Assembly: GCF_000739085.1 (NCBI RefSeq)
Contig: NZ_CP009110.1
Coordinates: 2,046,001-2,110,000, forward strand
DNA: 64,000 nucleotides
Source of the DNA: Amycolatopsis methanolica 239
GTDB taxonomy: Bacteria > Actinomycetota > Actinomycetes > Mycobacteriales > Pseudonocardiaceae
Direction: 5' to 3'
Position numbers and translations under genes: made by a program. Shown in pieces: positions 34,102 to 41,563 of this stretch. The notes beneath the pieces were generated by a model. That model searched no databases. It saw only the letters and a list, made by a program, of their open reading frames with translations, and was not told the DNA's origin. Each line of letters opens with the position of its first letter. The stretch's first letter is position 1.

Positions 34102-34988
34102 GCAACGACGAAATCACCTACGAGGTCTCCGACGGGATCGCCACGATCACGCTGAACCGGCCGGCGCGGCTCAACGCGTTCACCTTGGAGATGGCGCACG
34201 AGCTGGTCGCGGCGTTCGACGAGGTGGACGCCGACGACTCGGTGCGGGTGGTCGTGGTGACCGGCGCCGGGCGCGGGTTCTGCGCGGGCGCGGACCTCGA
34301 ACGCGGCGCGGGCACGTTCGACAAGAACGCCATCGGCGAGGTGAAGGGGTTCGGGGAGATCGACGGCGTGCCGCGGGACGCCGGTGGCGCGGTGGCGCTG
34401 CGGATCGCGGCGTGCAAGAAGGTCGTCATCGGCGCGTTCAACGGGCCCGCGGTCGGGGTCGGCGTGACGATGTCGCTGCCGATGGACGTCCGGATCGCCA
34501 GCGAGAACGCCAAGTTCGGCTTCGTGTTCGCGCGGCGCGGGATCCTGCTGGAGGCCGCCTCGTCGTGGTTCCTGCCCCGGATCGTCGGCATCTCGCAGGC
34601 GATGGAGTGGGTGGCGACCGGGCGTGTGTTCGACGCCGCCGAGGCCCGCGCGGGCGGGCTGGTGTCGCGGGTCGTGCCGCCGGACGAGCTGATCCCGGCG
34701 GCGACGGCGATCGCCCGCGAGGTCGCGGACAACACGTCGGCGGTGTCGGTCGCGGTGTCCCGGCAGCTGCTGTGGGGCATGCTCGGCTCGCCGACGCCGT
34801 GGGACGCCCACCGCGCGGACTCCAGCGCTTTGCTGCAGCTCGGCGCGGGCAAGGACGCGATGGAAGGCGTGATGGCGTTCCTGGAGAAGCGGGCGCCGGC
34901 CTTCCCGGGCCGTGTCTCCGTGGACTACCCGGACGGGGTCCCGCCCTTCCCCGGGACCCCGCGAGCCGGTGGCCCGGTCAGAAGCTGA
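34098..34988 (+). CDS. enoyl-CoA hydratase/isomerase 2
   Basis: A 296-residue crotonase with GFCAGADLERGAG, FNGPAVGVGVTMSLPMDVRIAS and FARRGILLEAASSWFLPRIVG, followed by a longer C-terminal tail (ends FPGTPRAGGPVRS). The Glu in ILLEAASS is at one catalytic position. GTG 34098 overlaps the previous stop; ATG 34086 is an alternative start that adds four residues. Last gene of the operon: it runs 11 bases into the convergent SDR gene. Confidence 0.88.
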   Translation: MSNDEITYEVSDGIATITLNRPARLNAFTLEMAHELVAAFDEVDADDSVRVVVVTGAGRGFCAGADLERGAGTFDKNAIGEVKGFGEIDGVPRDAGGAVALRIAACKKVVIGAFNGPAVGVGVTMSLPMDVRIASENAKFGFVFARRGILLEAASSWFLPRIVGISQAMEWVATGRVFDAAEARAGGLVSRVVPPDELIPAATAIAREVADNTSAVSVAVSRQLLWGMLGSPTPWDAHRADSSALLQLGAGKDAMEGVMAFLEKRAPAFPGRVSVDYPDGVPPFPGTPRAGGPVRS

Positions 34989-35745
34989 GGTAACCGCCGT
35001 CGACCGTGATCGTGTCGGCGGTGTGGAACGCGCTCGCCGCGCTCGCCAGGTACACGGCGAGCGCGCCGAAGTCGTCCGGCCTGCCCCCGCGGCCGACCGG
35101 CATCCGCGGCAGCACCCGGCGCTGGAACCCTTCGGAGTCCAGCGCCGGGGCCGCCAGCGGCGTGTGCACCCAGCCGGGCAGGACCGCGTTGGCGCGGATG
35201 CCGTGCCGGGCCAGCTCGACGGCGATCGACTTGATCATCGCGGTGAGCCCGGCCTTGCTCGCCGCGTACGCCTGCCCGCGCGGCTGGCCCTGCACCGACG
35301 CCACGCTCGACGTGCCGACCAGGCTCCCGCCGGTGCCCTGCGCCAGCATCACCGTCGCCGCGGCCCGCAGGGTCAGGAACGCGCCGTCCAGGTCGACCCG
35401 GGTGACGCGGCGGAACTCCGCCAGCGACGTCTCGGTGAACCGGCTGCCCATCCCGCCCACACCGGCGTTGACGAAGCAGGAATCCAAGCTCCCCAACGCT
35501 TCCACGCTGCGCGCCATCGCGGACTCCACCTGGTCCTCGTCGCCGACGTCGCAGCGCACGGCGAGGACCTTGGTGCCGTGCCGGGACAGCTCGGCGACGG
35601 CTTCGTCGTTGCGTTCGGGGTTGGTGCCCCAGATCGCGACGTCGGCGCCGGCGGTGGCGAGCGCGCCGGCCATCGCGAGGCCGATCCCCGAATTGCCGCC
35701 GGTGATGACGGATCCGTGCCCGGTGAGGTCGAACGGGTTGGTCAT
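34978..35745 (-). CDS. SDR-family oxidoreductase, possible LvaD-like hydroxyacyl-CoA dehydrogenase
   Basis: A 255-residue classical SDR: GHGSVITGGNSGIGLAMAGALATAG, NAGVGGMGS, catalytic Ser in VGTSSVASVQGQPRGQAYAASKAG with Tyr-x3-Lys, and the family end ASAFHTADTITVDGGYLSF. It is divergent from the acyl-CoA dehydrogenase at 35755, the start codons being only 9 bases apart. Together with the downstream phosphotransferase this resembles the LvaD-LvaC-LvaA set, in which LvaD oxidises a 3-hydroxyacyl-CoA. That link is inference; the SDR call itself is firm. Confidence 0.85.
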   Translation of the reverse strand: MTNPFDLTGHGSVITGGNSGIGLAMAGALATAGADVAIWGTNPERNDEAVAELSRHGTKVLAVRCDVGDEDQVESAMARSVEALGSLDSCFVNAGVGGMGSRFTETSLAEFRRVTRVDLDGAFLTLRAAATVMLAQGTGGSLVGTSSVASVQGQPRGQAYAASKAGLTAMIKSIAVELARHGIRANAVLPGWVHTPLAAPALDSEGFQRRVLPRMPVGRGGRPDDFGALAVYLASAASAFHTADTITVDGGYLSF

Positions 35746-35754
35746 CCGCGGATA

Positions 35755-36915
35755 GTGCCCCAGCGCTTCTTCGACCACCGCCGCGAGTTCGCCCGCACCG
35801 ACTTCGAGGCGGGCGGCACCCCGCGCCGCGAAAGGGAGGAGCTGCTGAGGGAGATGTTCCGGCGCGCCGATCGCGCGGGCTGGCTGCGGTACGGGCTGCC
35901 GAAGTCCGTGGGCGGCAGCGACGGCAGAAACCTCGACATGGCGGTGATCCGCGAGCACCTCGCCGCGAAGGGCCTCGGCCTGCACAACGACCTGCAGAAC
36001 GAGTCCTCGGTCGTCGGCAACTTCCCGTTCGTGCACATGTTCCTCGCCGCGGGCACCCCGGAGCAGCAGAGTGAGTTCGTCGAGGACATGATCACCGGGC
36101 GGAAGCGGGTCGCGTTCGGACTGACCGAACCGGACCACGGCAGCGACGCGACCTGGCTGGAGACGACCGCCGTGCTGGACGGCGACGGCTGGATTCTCAA
36201 CGGCGCCAAGCGGTTCAACTCCGGCCTGCACTCGGCGACCCACGACGTGATCTTCGCCCGCACCTCCGGCGACGGCGGCGATCCGCGTGGCATCACCGCG
36301 TTCATCGTGCCCACCGACACGCCGGGGTTCTCCGTCGACTTCCACTGGTGGACATTCAACATGCCCACCGATCACGCCGAGGTCACGCTGACCGACGTCC
36401 GCGTGCCCGCCACCGCGGTGTTCGGCGAGGTGGGCAAGGGGCTCGCGCTGGCGCAGCACTTCGTGCACGAGAACCGGATCCGCCAGGCCGCCTCCGGCGT
36501 CGGCGCGGCGCAGTACTGCATCGACCGGAGCGTGGCGTACGCGCGGGAACGCCGGACGTTCGGCCGCCCGCTCGCCGAACTGCAGGCCATCCAGTGGCCC
36601 CTGGTCGAGTTGCAGACCGAGGCCGAGCTGGTGCGCACCCTCGTGCGCAAGACGGCGTGGGAGCTCGACCGCACCGACCACATGCTGATCAGCGACAAGG
36701 TGTCGATGTGCAACTACCGCGCCAACCGGCTGGTGTGCGACGCCGCCGACCGCGCGATGCAGGTGCACGGCGGGCTCGGCTACACGCGGCACACCCCGTT
36801 CGAGCACATCTACCGGCACCACCGCCGCTACCGGATCACCGAGGGCGCCGAGGAGATCCAGATGCGCAAGATCGCCGGCTACCTGTTCGGGTTCGCGGGG
36901 CCGAACAAGCGATGA
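35755..36915 (+). CDS. acyl-CoA dehydrogenase (ACAD11/LvaC-like context)
   Basis: A 386-residue acyl-CoA dehydrogenase: LTEPDHGSDATWLETTA, LNGAKRFNSGLHSATHDVIFART, FHWWTFNMPTDHAEVTLTDVRVP, RRTFGRPLAELQAIQWPL and MQVHGGLGYTRHTPFEHIYRHHRRYRITEGAEEIQMRKIAGYLFG. The partner gene just downstream (ATGA overlap) is a phosphotransferase, the combination fused in human ACAD10/ACAD11 and split in P. putida LvaC/LvaA. These enzymes act on 4-phosphoacyl-CoA. The GTG 35755 start gives a slightly short N-terminus; an earlier start would overlap the SDR gene. Confidence 0.85.
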   Translation: MPQRFFDHRREFARTDFEAGGTPRREREELLREMFRRADRAGWLRYGLPKSVGGSDGRNLDMAVIREHLAAKGLGLHNDLQNESSVVGNFPFVHMFLAAGTPEQQSEFVEDMITGRKRVAFGLTEPDHGSDATWLETTAVLDGDGWILNGAKRFNSGLHSATHDVIFARTSGDGGDPRGITAFIVPTDTPGFSVDFHWWTFNMPTDHAEVTLTDVRVPATAVFGEVGKGLALAQHFVHENRIRQAASGVGAAQYCIDRSVAYARERRTFGRPLAELQAIQWPLVELQTEAELVRTLVRKTAWELDRTDHMLISDKVSMCNYRANRLVCDAADRAMQVHGGLGYTRHTPFEHIYRHHRRYRITEGAEEIQMRKIAGYLFGFAGPNKR

Positions 36916-38207
36916 CCGGGCTGGCGGAGGCGCTCGGACGGCGGCTGGGCGCGGAGATCACCGGGCTGCGGCGGCTGAGCGGCGGCGCGAGCCGGGAAAC
37001 CTGGGGCGTTCACCGCCGAGCCCGGCGGGCGGCTGGTGCTGCGCCGGGATCCGCCGGGGGAGTGCCGCCCGGCGGAAATGGCCCGGGAGGCGGCGTTGAT
37101 CCGGGCCGCGCGCGAGGCCGGGGTGCCGGTGCCGCGGCTGGTGGACCACGCGCCGGACGTGCTCGGCTCGCCGTACCTGATCACCGAGCACGTCGACGGC
37201 GAGACGATCCCGTGGCGGTTGCTGCGGGACCCGGAGTTCGCGGATGTGCGGCCGAAGCTCGCGGCCGAACTGGGGCGGGTCGCGGCGCGCATCCACGCCA
37301 TGCCGGACGTGCCCGGGCTGGCCTCGGCGGACCGGCTGGAGTCGCTGGTGGAGCTGTACGACGAGCTGGCCCAGCCGTTGCCGTCGCTGGAGATCGGGTT
37401 GCGCTGGTTGCGTGCACACCGCCCGGAACTGGCGGGGAACACCGTGGTGCACGGCGACTTCCGCACCGGCAACCTGATCATCGGCCCGGACGGGCTCGCC
37501 GCGGTACTGGACTGGGAGCTGGCGCACCGCGGCGATCCGCTGGAGGACCTCGGCTGGTTGTGCGTGAAGGCGTGGCGGTTCTCCTCGCCGCTGCCCGCGG
37601 GCGGGTTCGGCACCCGGGAGGAGCTGCTCGACGGGTACGCCGAGGCCGCCGGGTTCCGCCCGGGCCCCGCGGCCGTGCGCTGGTGGGAGGTGTTCGGCAC
37701 GTTCCGGTGGGCGGTGCTCTGCCTGCGGCAGGCCGACCGGCACCTGAGCGGGCGGATCCGGTCGGTCGAGCTGGCGGCGGTCGGTCGGCGGGTGTGCGAG
37801 CAGGAGCACGACCTGCTGACGGCGCTCGGCACGCCCGCCGTCCCGGTGGACGCGGCGCCGGATCCGGCGCCGGACCTGCACGGCAGGCCGACCGCGGCCG
37901 AGCTGGTGGAGGCGGTGGCGGAGTTCCTGCGGGCCGACGTCATGCCGGGCACGAGGGACGGGTGTCGTTCCAGGCGCGGGTGGCGGCGAACGTGCTGGGC
38001 ATCGTCTCACGCGAGCTGCGCCTGGGCGCTGCGCAGGAGCGGCGGCACGTGGACCGGCTCGCGGCGCTGGGGTTCGCGACGCACGCGGAGCTGGCGCGGG
38101 CGGTGCGGTCGGGCGCCGTGGCCGTGCCGGACGTGATCGCCGCCGTGCGGGCGGACGTGACGGACCGGTTGCTGGTGGCGAACCCGAAGTGCCTGGAGAC
38201 GGCGTGA
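36912..38207 (+). pseudogene. phosphotransferase (APH family, LvaA/ACAD11-like) fused to LvaB-like DUF6285 domain; two single-base indels
   Basis: The gene overlaps the dehydrogenase stop (ATGA). It starts LAEALGRRLGAEITGLRRLSGGASRETW, then one extra G near 37002-37006 shifts the frame to LRRDPPGECRPAEMAREAALI. The kinase core VVHGDFRTGNLIIGPDGLAAVLDWELAHRGDPLEDLGWL is intact. Near 37951-37957 one base is missing and the first frame returns with RVSFQARVAANVLGIVSRELRLG, the start of a roughly 110-residue C-terminal domain resembling DUF6285/LvaB. In P. putida these are separate proteins needed together for 4-phosphorylation of 4-hydroxyacyl-CoA. Repairing the two indels gives one about 431-residue protein. 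Confidence 0.75.
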
Positions 38208-38445
38208 AGGAGATCGCGAGCGGCTGCGGTTCCCGGAGGGGCCGGTCGCGCTGGACGACGGCTCGGTGCTCGTGGTGGAGATCGAGCGCGTGACGTTGTC
38301 GCGGGTGTGGCCGGACGCGTCGGTCATAGTGGTCGCCGACTGCGGCGGCGGGCCGAACGGCGCGGCGATCGGGCCGGACGGCGCGGACGAGTGGCTTGCT
38401 CACCGTCCCGAAGCCATCACCGCGGCGCGGCGCCCGCGTACTTGA
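38204..38445 (+). pseudogene. SMP-30/gluconolactonase-family fragment
   Basis: GTG 38204 overlaps the previous stop. After VKEIASG a base is missing near 38218-38222. The other frame then reads LRFPEGPVALDDGSVLVVEIERVTLSRVWPD and ADCGGGPNGAAIGPDGA, the conserved N-terminus of SMP-30/gluconolactonase (the Glu in FPEGP is a metal ligand). The protein ends at 38445, where the next blade should begin, so only about a quarter of the gene remains. It may have been the fourth gene of the SDR/dehydrogenase/phosphotransferase locus; a lactonase would fit a gamma-hydroxyacid pathway. Confidence 0.7.
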
Positions 38446-38533
38446 GCGGCAAGCCCGGCGCTGGCCGTGGCGGCCTGGGATGGTGCGCGCGCCCTCGCCC
38501 GGGGGTGGCCTTCACACCTGACCGGGCCGCGCC

Positions 38534-39214
38534 TCAACTGCCCTTTGTGAGCTTGTCCAGCTGGGTCTGCAGCTCGTCGAGCCGCGCGTGCAGCAGCGCG
38601 ACCTCGGCCGACAGCAGCGGCACCAGCTCCGGCGCCGAGGTGGTCGAGCCGGTGGTGAAGGCGACCGCACGGTCGTCCCGGTGCACCGGCACCCCGGCCA
38701 GCCTGCTGAAATGCTCCAGCGTGAGCGGCGGGCGGTTGCCCGCGCAGGTCGAACACACCGGCAGCAGCTTGCGCCACCCCACGACCCCGGTGCCGGTGGC
38801 CACGAACACCTGAGCCGGCCAGCCGCACGCGCACAACCCCGCGTGCACGGCCGTCACCGTCTGCTTCGAGTACCGCACGCCCCGCTCGTACAGGAAGTAG
38901 CGCCCCGCGGCGTCCACCTCCAGCAGCACGCTCTGCTGGTACTGCGGGTCGCAGGCAAGCGCGCGGGCGTCGGCGAGTTCGTGGAAGCAGTAGAACCCGC
39001 AGTCGCACAGGCGGGACGGGCTCTGGTGACGGCTGCTCTGCGCGCACTTCGCCTCGGCTGTCACCCGGTAGGCGTGCGTGCGGCCGAGCGAAACGCCGGT
39101 GAACCCGGCTTCGGTGCCGTCGGCGGAGAGCATCGGGTAGGCGAGCTTGTAGCCGCGCAGCGGGACATCGCGCCGTTCCTGGGGCGTGCGGCGCAACGAC
39201 AGCCTGCCCGCCAT
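38534..39214 (-). CDS. conserved hypothetical Cys-rich protein
   Basis: A 226-residue soluble protein I do not recognise. It contains Cys clusters LCDCGFYCFHE, AGLCACGWPAQ and VCSTCAGNRPPLTLEHF, likely zinc-binding, and ends with a coiled-coil-like helix (LVPLLSAEVALLHARLDELQTQLDKLTKG). Starts at ATG 39214, 3 bases after the stop of a 45-residue upstream gene, so the two are co-transcribed. No catalytic motif is visible. Confidence 0.7.
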   Translation of the reverse strand: MAGRLSLRRTPQERRDVPLRGYKLAYPMLSADGTEAGFTGVSLGRTHAYRVTAEAKCAQSSRHQSPSRLCDCGFYCFHELADARALACDPQYQQSVLLEVDAAGRYFLYERGVRYSKQTVTAVHAGLCACGWPAQVFVATGTGVVGWRKLLPVCSTCAGNRPPLTLEHFSRLAGVPVHRDDRAVAFTTGSTTSAPELVPLLSAEVALLHARLDELQTQLDKLTKGS

Positions 39215-39217
39215 GGC

Positions 39218-39355
39218 TCAGCGGTCGGCGGTGACGGGGGCGGGGCGCTCCGGTTCGGGGGTTTCGGCGGTTTCGCGCGGCTCCTCGACCGGCGTGACCT
39301 CTTCGGCCTTGGATTCTTCGACCACGCCCACGGCAAGTTTCCGGCCCAGTCTCAT
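39218..39355 (-). CDS. small acidic protein (45 residues)
   Basis: MRLGRKLAVGVVEESKAEE is followed by a Pro/Glu/Thr-rich tail ending PAPVTADR. The GAGGAGG sequence located 5 bases before ATG 39355 and tight spacing to the next gene argue it is real in spite of its size. The tail is disordered. It is probably translated as a partner or leader peptide of the 226-residue protein. Function unknown. Confidence 0.6.
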   Translation of the reverse strand: MRLGRKLAVGVVEESKAEEVTPVEEPRETAETPEPERPAPVTADR

Positions 39356-39422
39356 CGCAGCCTCCTCGCGGATCACGGGTGCGTTTTCCCAGCGTGACCC
39401 GTGAACGCGGCGATGTCCAGAG

Positions 39423-40043
39423 CTATTCGAAACGCGCGGTGTCCCCAGCACCCTTTCGGACGATCTCCGGCTCGCCGCTGGAGAAGTCGATCACGGTGGT
39501 GGGCTCGGTGCCGCAGTCGCCGGAGTCGACCACCGCGTCGACCACGTGGTCCAGCTCGTCCTTGATCTCCCAGCCCTGGGTGAGCGGCTCCTCGTGGTCG
39601 GGCAGCAGCAGCGTGCTGGAGACCAGCGGCTCGCCCAGCTCGTCGAGCAGCGCCTGCGCGACGACGTGGTCCGGGATGCGCACGCCGACGGTCTTCTTCT
39701 TCGGGTGCAGCAGCCGCCGCGGCACTTCTTTCGTGGCCGGGAGGATGAACGTGTAGCTGCCCGGCGTGGCGGCCTTGATCGCGCGGAAGACGGTGTTTTC
39801 GACGTGCGCGAACTGCCCGAGCTGGGCGAAGTCGCGGCAGACGAGCGTGAAGTGGTGCCGGTCGTCGAGGTGCCGGATGGCGCGGATGCGGTCCAGCCCG
39901 TCACGGTTGCCGAGCTGGCAGCCGAGGGCGTAGGCGGAGTCGGTCGGGTAGACGATCAGGCCGTCCTGCCGCAGCAGGTCGACGATCTGGCCGATCGACC
40001 GGCGCTGGGGGTTGTCCGGGTGCACGTCGAAGTACTTCGCCAT
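39423..40043 (-). CDS. Sua5/YciO/YrdC-family protein (threonylcarbamoyl-AMP synthase-like)
   Basis: A 206-residue YrdC-domain protein: VYPTDSAYALGCQLGNRDGLDRI nucleotide/threonine pocket, HHFTLVCRDFAQLG, ATPGSYTFILPATKEVPRRLLHPKKKTVGVRIPDH and VSSTLLLP. The KRx/SxN positions follow the YciO branch rather than TsaC (SST instead of SAN), so tRNA t6A synthesis is less sure. It is single, 67 bases from the small acidic gene on the same strand. Confidence 0.85.
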   Translation of the reverse strand: MAKYFDVHPDNPQRRSIGQIVDLLRQDGLIVYPTDSAYALGCQLGNRDGLDRIRAIRHLDDRHHFTLVCRDFAQLGQFAHVENTVFRAIKAATPGSYTFILPATKEVPRRLLHPKKKTVGVRIPDHVVAQALLDELGEPLVSSTLLLPDHEEPLTQGWEIKDELDHVVDAVVDSGDCGTEPTTVIDFSSGEPEIVRKGAGDTARFE

Positions 40044-40171
40044 CCCCAGAGCTTAGGATCTTGCGTTCCGGCCCGCCGACAGAGGCGAAAGACCCCAGCC
40101 TGCAGGGCCGTTCGGCACGTTCTGCGTCCCGGTTGTCGACTCTTCGTGTCGATCACACAGCACGGTGAAGT

Positions 40172-40185
40172 GTGACGTGTGTCAC
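40172..40185. promoter_or_regulatory. short inverted repeat upstream of glycosyltransferase
   Basis: GTGAC-N4-GTCAC is a perfect 5-bp dyad, 39 bases before the glycosyltransferase ATG. It resembles CRP/WhiB-like dyads but is too short to assign. The region 40044-40223 holds no gene. Confidence 0.3.
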
Positions 40186-40223
40186 TATCTTCTCGGGCTA
40201 ATGACCTGCTCCGAACTTCCTAT

Positions 40224-41333
40224 ATGCCGGTCATGTTGGTGACTCCTCGTCATTCGGCGGGCCGGGACCGCGTGGTCGTCGTGATCCCGGCGCACGACGA
40301 AGCCGCGAGCGTCGGCGCGACGATCGACTCCGCGCTGGCGCAGACGGTCCCGCCGGACGCGATCTTCGTCGTCGCCGACAACTGCTCCGACGACACGGCC
40401 GCGATCGCGGTGGCGCACGGCGCGCGGGTTCTGGAAACCGTCGGCAACACCGACAAGAAGGCCGGCGCGCTGAACCAGGCCCTCGAGGTCGTCCTGCCCC
40501 AGCTCGACGGGGACGACCGCGTCCTGGTCATCGACGCGGACTCGCTGCTCGCTCCGGAGTGGATCGAAACCGCGCTCGGCGTGATGGAGCGGCCGGGGGT
40601 GGGTGCGGTCGGCGGCATCTTCTACGGCGAGGGGCGCGAGGGGTTGATCGAACAGTTGCAGCGCAACGAGTACGTCCGCTACGCCCGGGACGTGCTGCGG
40701 CGTGGCAAGGGTGTCTGGGTGTTGACCGGCACCTCCACGTTGTTCCGGGTGTCGGTGCTGCGCGAGATCGCCGCGGCGCGTGGTGCGGTGTTGCCGGGGC
40801 GGGCTGGGGAGTTCTACGACCGGCGTGCGCTGACCGAGGACATGGAGATCACGCTGGCGTGCCTCAGGCTCGGCTACCGGTGTGTGTCGCCGGCGCGGTG
40901 CGCGACGACGACCGAACTGATGCCGACGTGGCGGGACCTGTGGCGGCAGCGTGTGCGCTGGCAGCGCGGCGCGATCGACAACCTGCGCTCACACGGCGTC
41001 AACCGCGTCACGTTGCCGTACCTGGGGCAGCAGCTGTGGGCGGTGCTGGGGTTTCTGGTGATCGTGGGCTACCCGCTGCTGCTGGGCCTGTCGCTGGCGG
41101 CCGGGATGCCGTTGGTGCTGCACCCGTTCTGGCTCGCGGTGGGCGCGGTGTGCCTGGTCGACCGGGTGGTGACGGTGCGGAAGGCGGGCTGGCGCGGGAT
41201 TGTGCTGACGCTGCTGTTCCTGCCCGAGATGTACTACGACTTCTTCCGCCTGGCCGTGTACCTGGCCGGGTGGCGAGACGCGGTGCTGCGGCGTACGGCC
41301 GGATGGCACCACCTGACGGCTGTGAGGGGGTGA
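40224..41333 (+). CDS. family 2 glycosyltransferase, membrane-bound
   Basis: A 369-residue processive-type GT-2: VVVVIPAHDEAASVGATIDSAL, VVADNCSDDT, VIDADS (the DxD), ALTEDMEITLACLRLGYR (the ED motif) and QRVRWQRGAIDNLR (QxxRW). Two to four C-terminal membrane helices follow (LGFLVIVGYPLLLGLSLAAG; FWLAVGAVCLVDRVVT). Such enzymes polymerise or attach NDP-sugars at the inner face of the membrane. ATG 40224 is favoured over an upstream GTG (40179). Its stop overlaps the start of a LAYTG peptide gene. Confidence 0.88.
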   Translation: MPVMLVTPRHSAGRDRVVVVIPAHDEAASVGATIDSALAQTVPPDAIFVVADNCSDDTAAIAVAHGARVLETVGNTDKKAGALNQALEVVLPQLDGDDRVLVIDADSLLAPEWIETALGVMERPGVGAVGGIFYGEGREGLIEQLQRNEYVRYARDVLRRGKGVWVLTGTSTLFRVSVLREIAAARGAVLPGRAGEFYDRRALTEDMEITLACLRLGYRCVSPARCATTTELMPTWRDLWRQRVRWQRGAIDNLRSHGVNRVTLPYLGQQLWAVLGFLVIVGYPLLLGLSLAAGMPLVLHPFWLAVGAVCLVDRVVTVRKAGWRGIVLTLLFLPEMYYDFFRLAVYLAGWRDAVLRRTAGWHHLTAVRG

Positions 41334-41491
41334 AAGACATGTACGGAAAGGGTTTCACCGCCGCCGGTTCCGGTTCGGCCGCGCTGGCCTACACCGGGTT
41401 CGGCGCGGGGTGGATGATCCTGGCGGGGCTGATGCTGTTGCTCGCCGGAGTGGCGCTGGTCAAGCTGGTGCCGCGCAAGGGGCAGGCCTGA
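41330..41491 (+). CDS. 53-residue membrane peptide with LAxTG sortase signal
   Basis: The GTG 41330 overlaps the glycosyltransferase stop (ATG 41339 is an alternative). The peptide is VKDMYGKGFTAAGSGSAA, then the pentapeptide LAYTG, a hydrophobic helix (AGWMILAGLMLLLAGVALVKL) and a basic end VPRKGQA. LAxTG + helix + positive tail is the sorting signal recognised by class E sortases of actinobacteria. Nothing else of a surface protein is present, so it may be a minimal sortase-tethered peptide or an accessory to the glycosyltransferase. Confidence 0.65.
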   Translation: MKDMYGKGFTAAGSGSAALAYTGFGAGWMILAGLMLLLAGVALVKLVPRKGQA

Positions 41492-41563
41492 GTGGGTGCA
41501 GCGCGCCCTGGCTGGCGTCGTTCTCTCCGTCGAAACTGGATTCCGACGGAAAGGAGAACGGAA

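Noticed and set aside
37036-38136. Phosphotransferase starting at an internal codon (37036) as an intact gene
   Set aside because: It would lack the N-terminal nucleotide loop (LSGGASRETW) and lose the C-terminal domain; the overlapping ATG at 36912 restores the family start if one base is removed.
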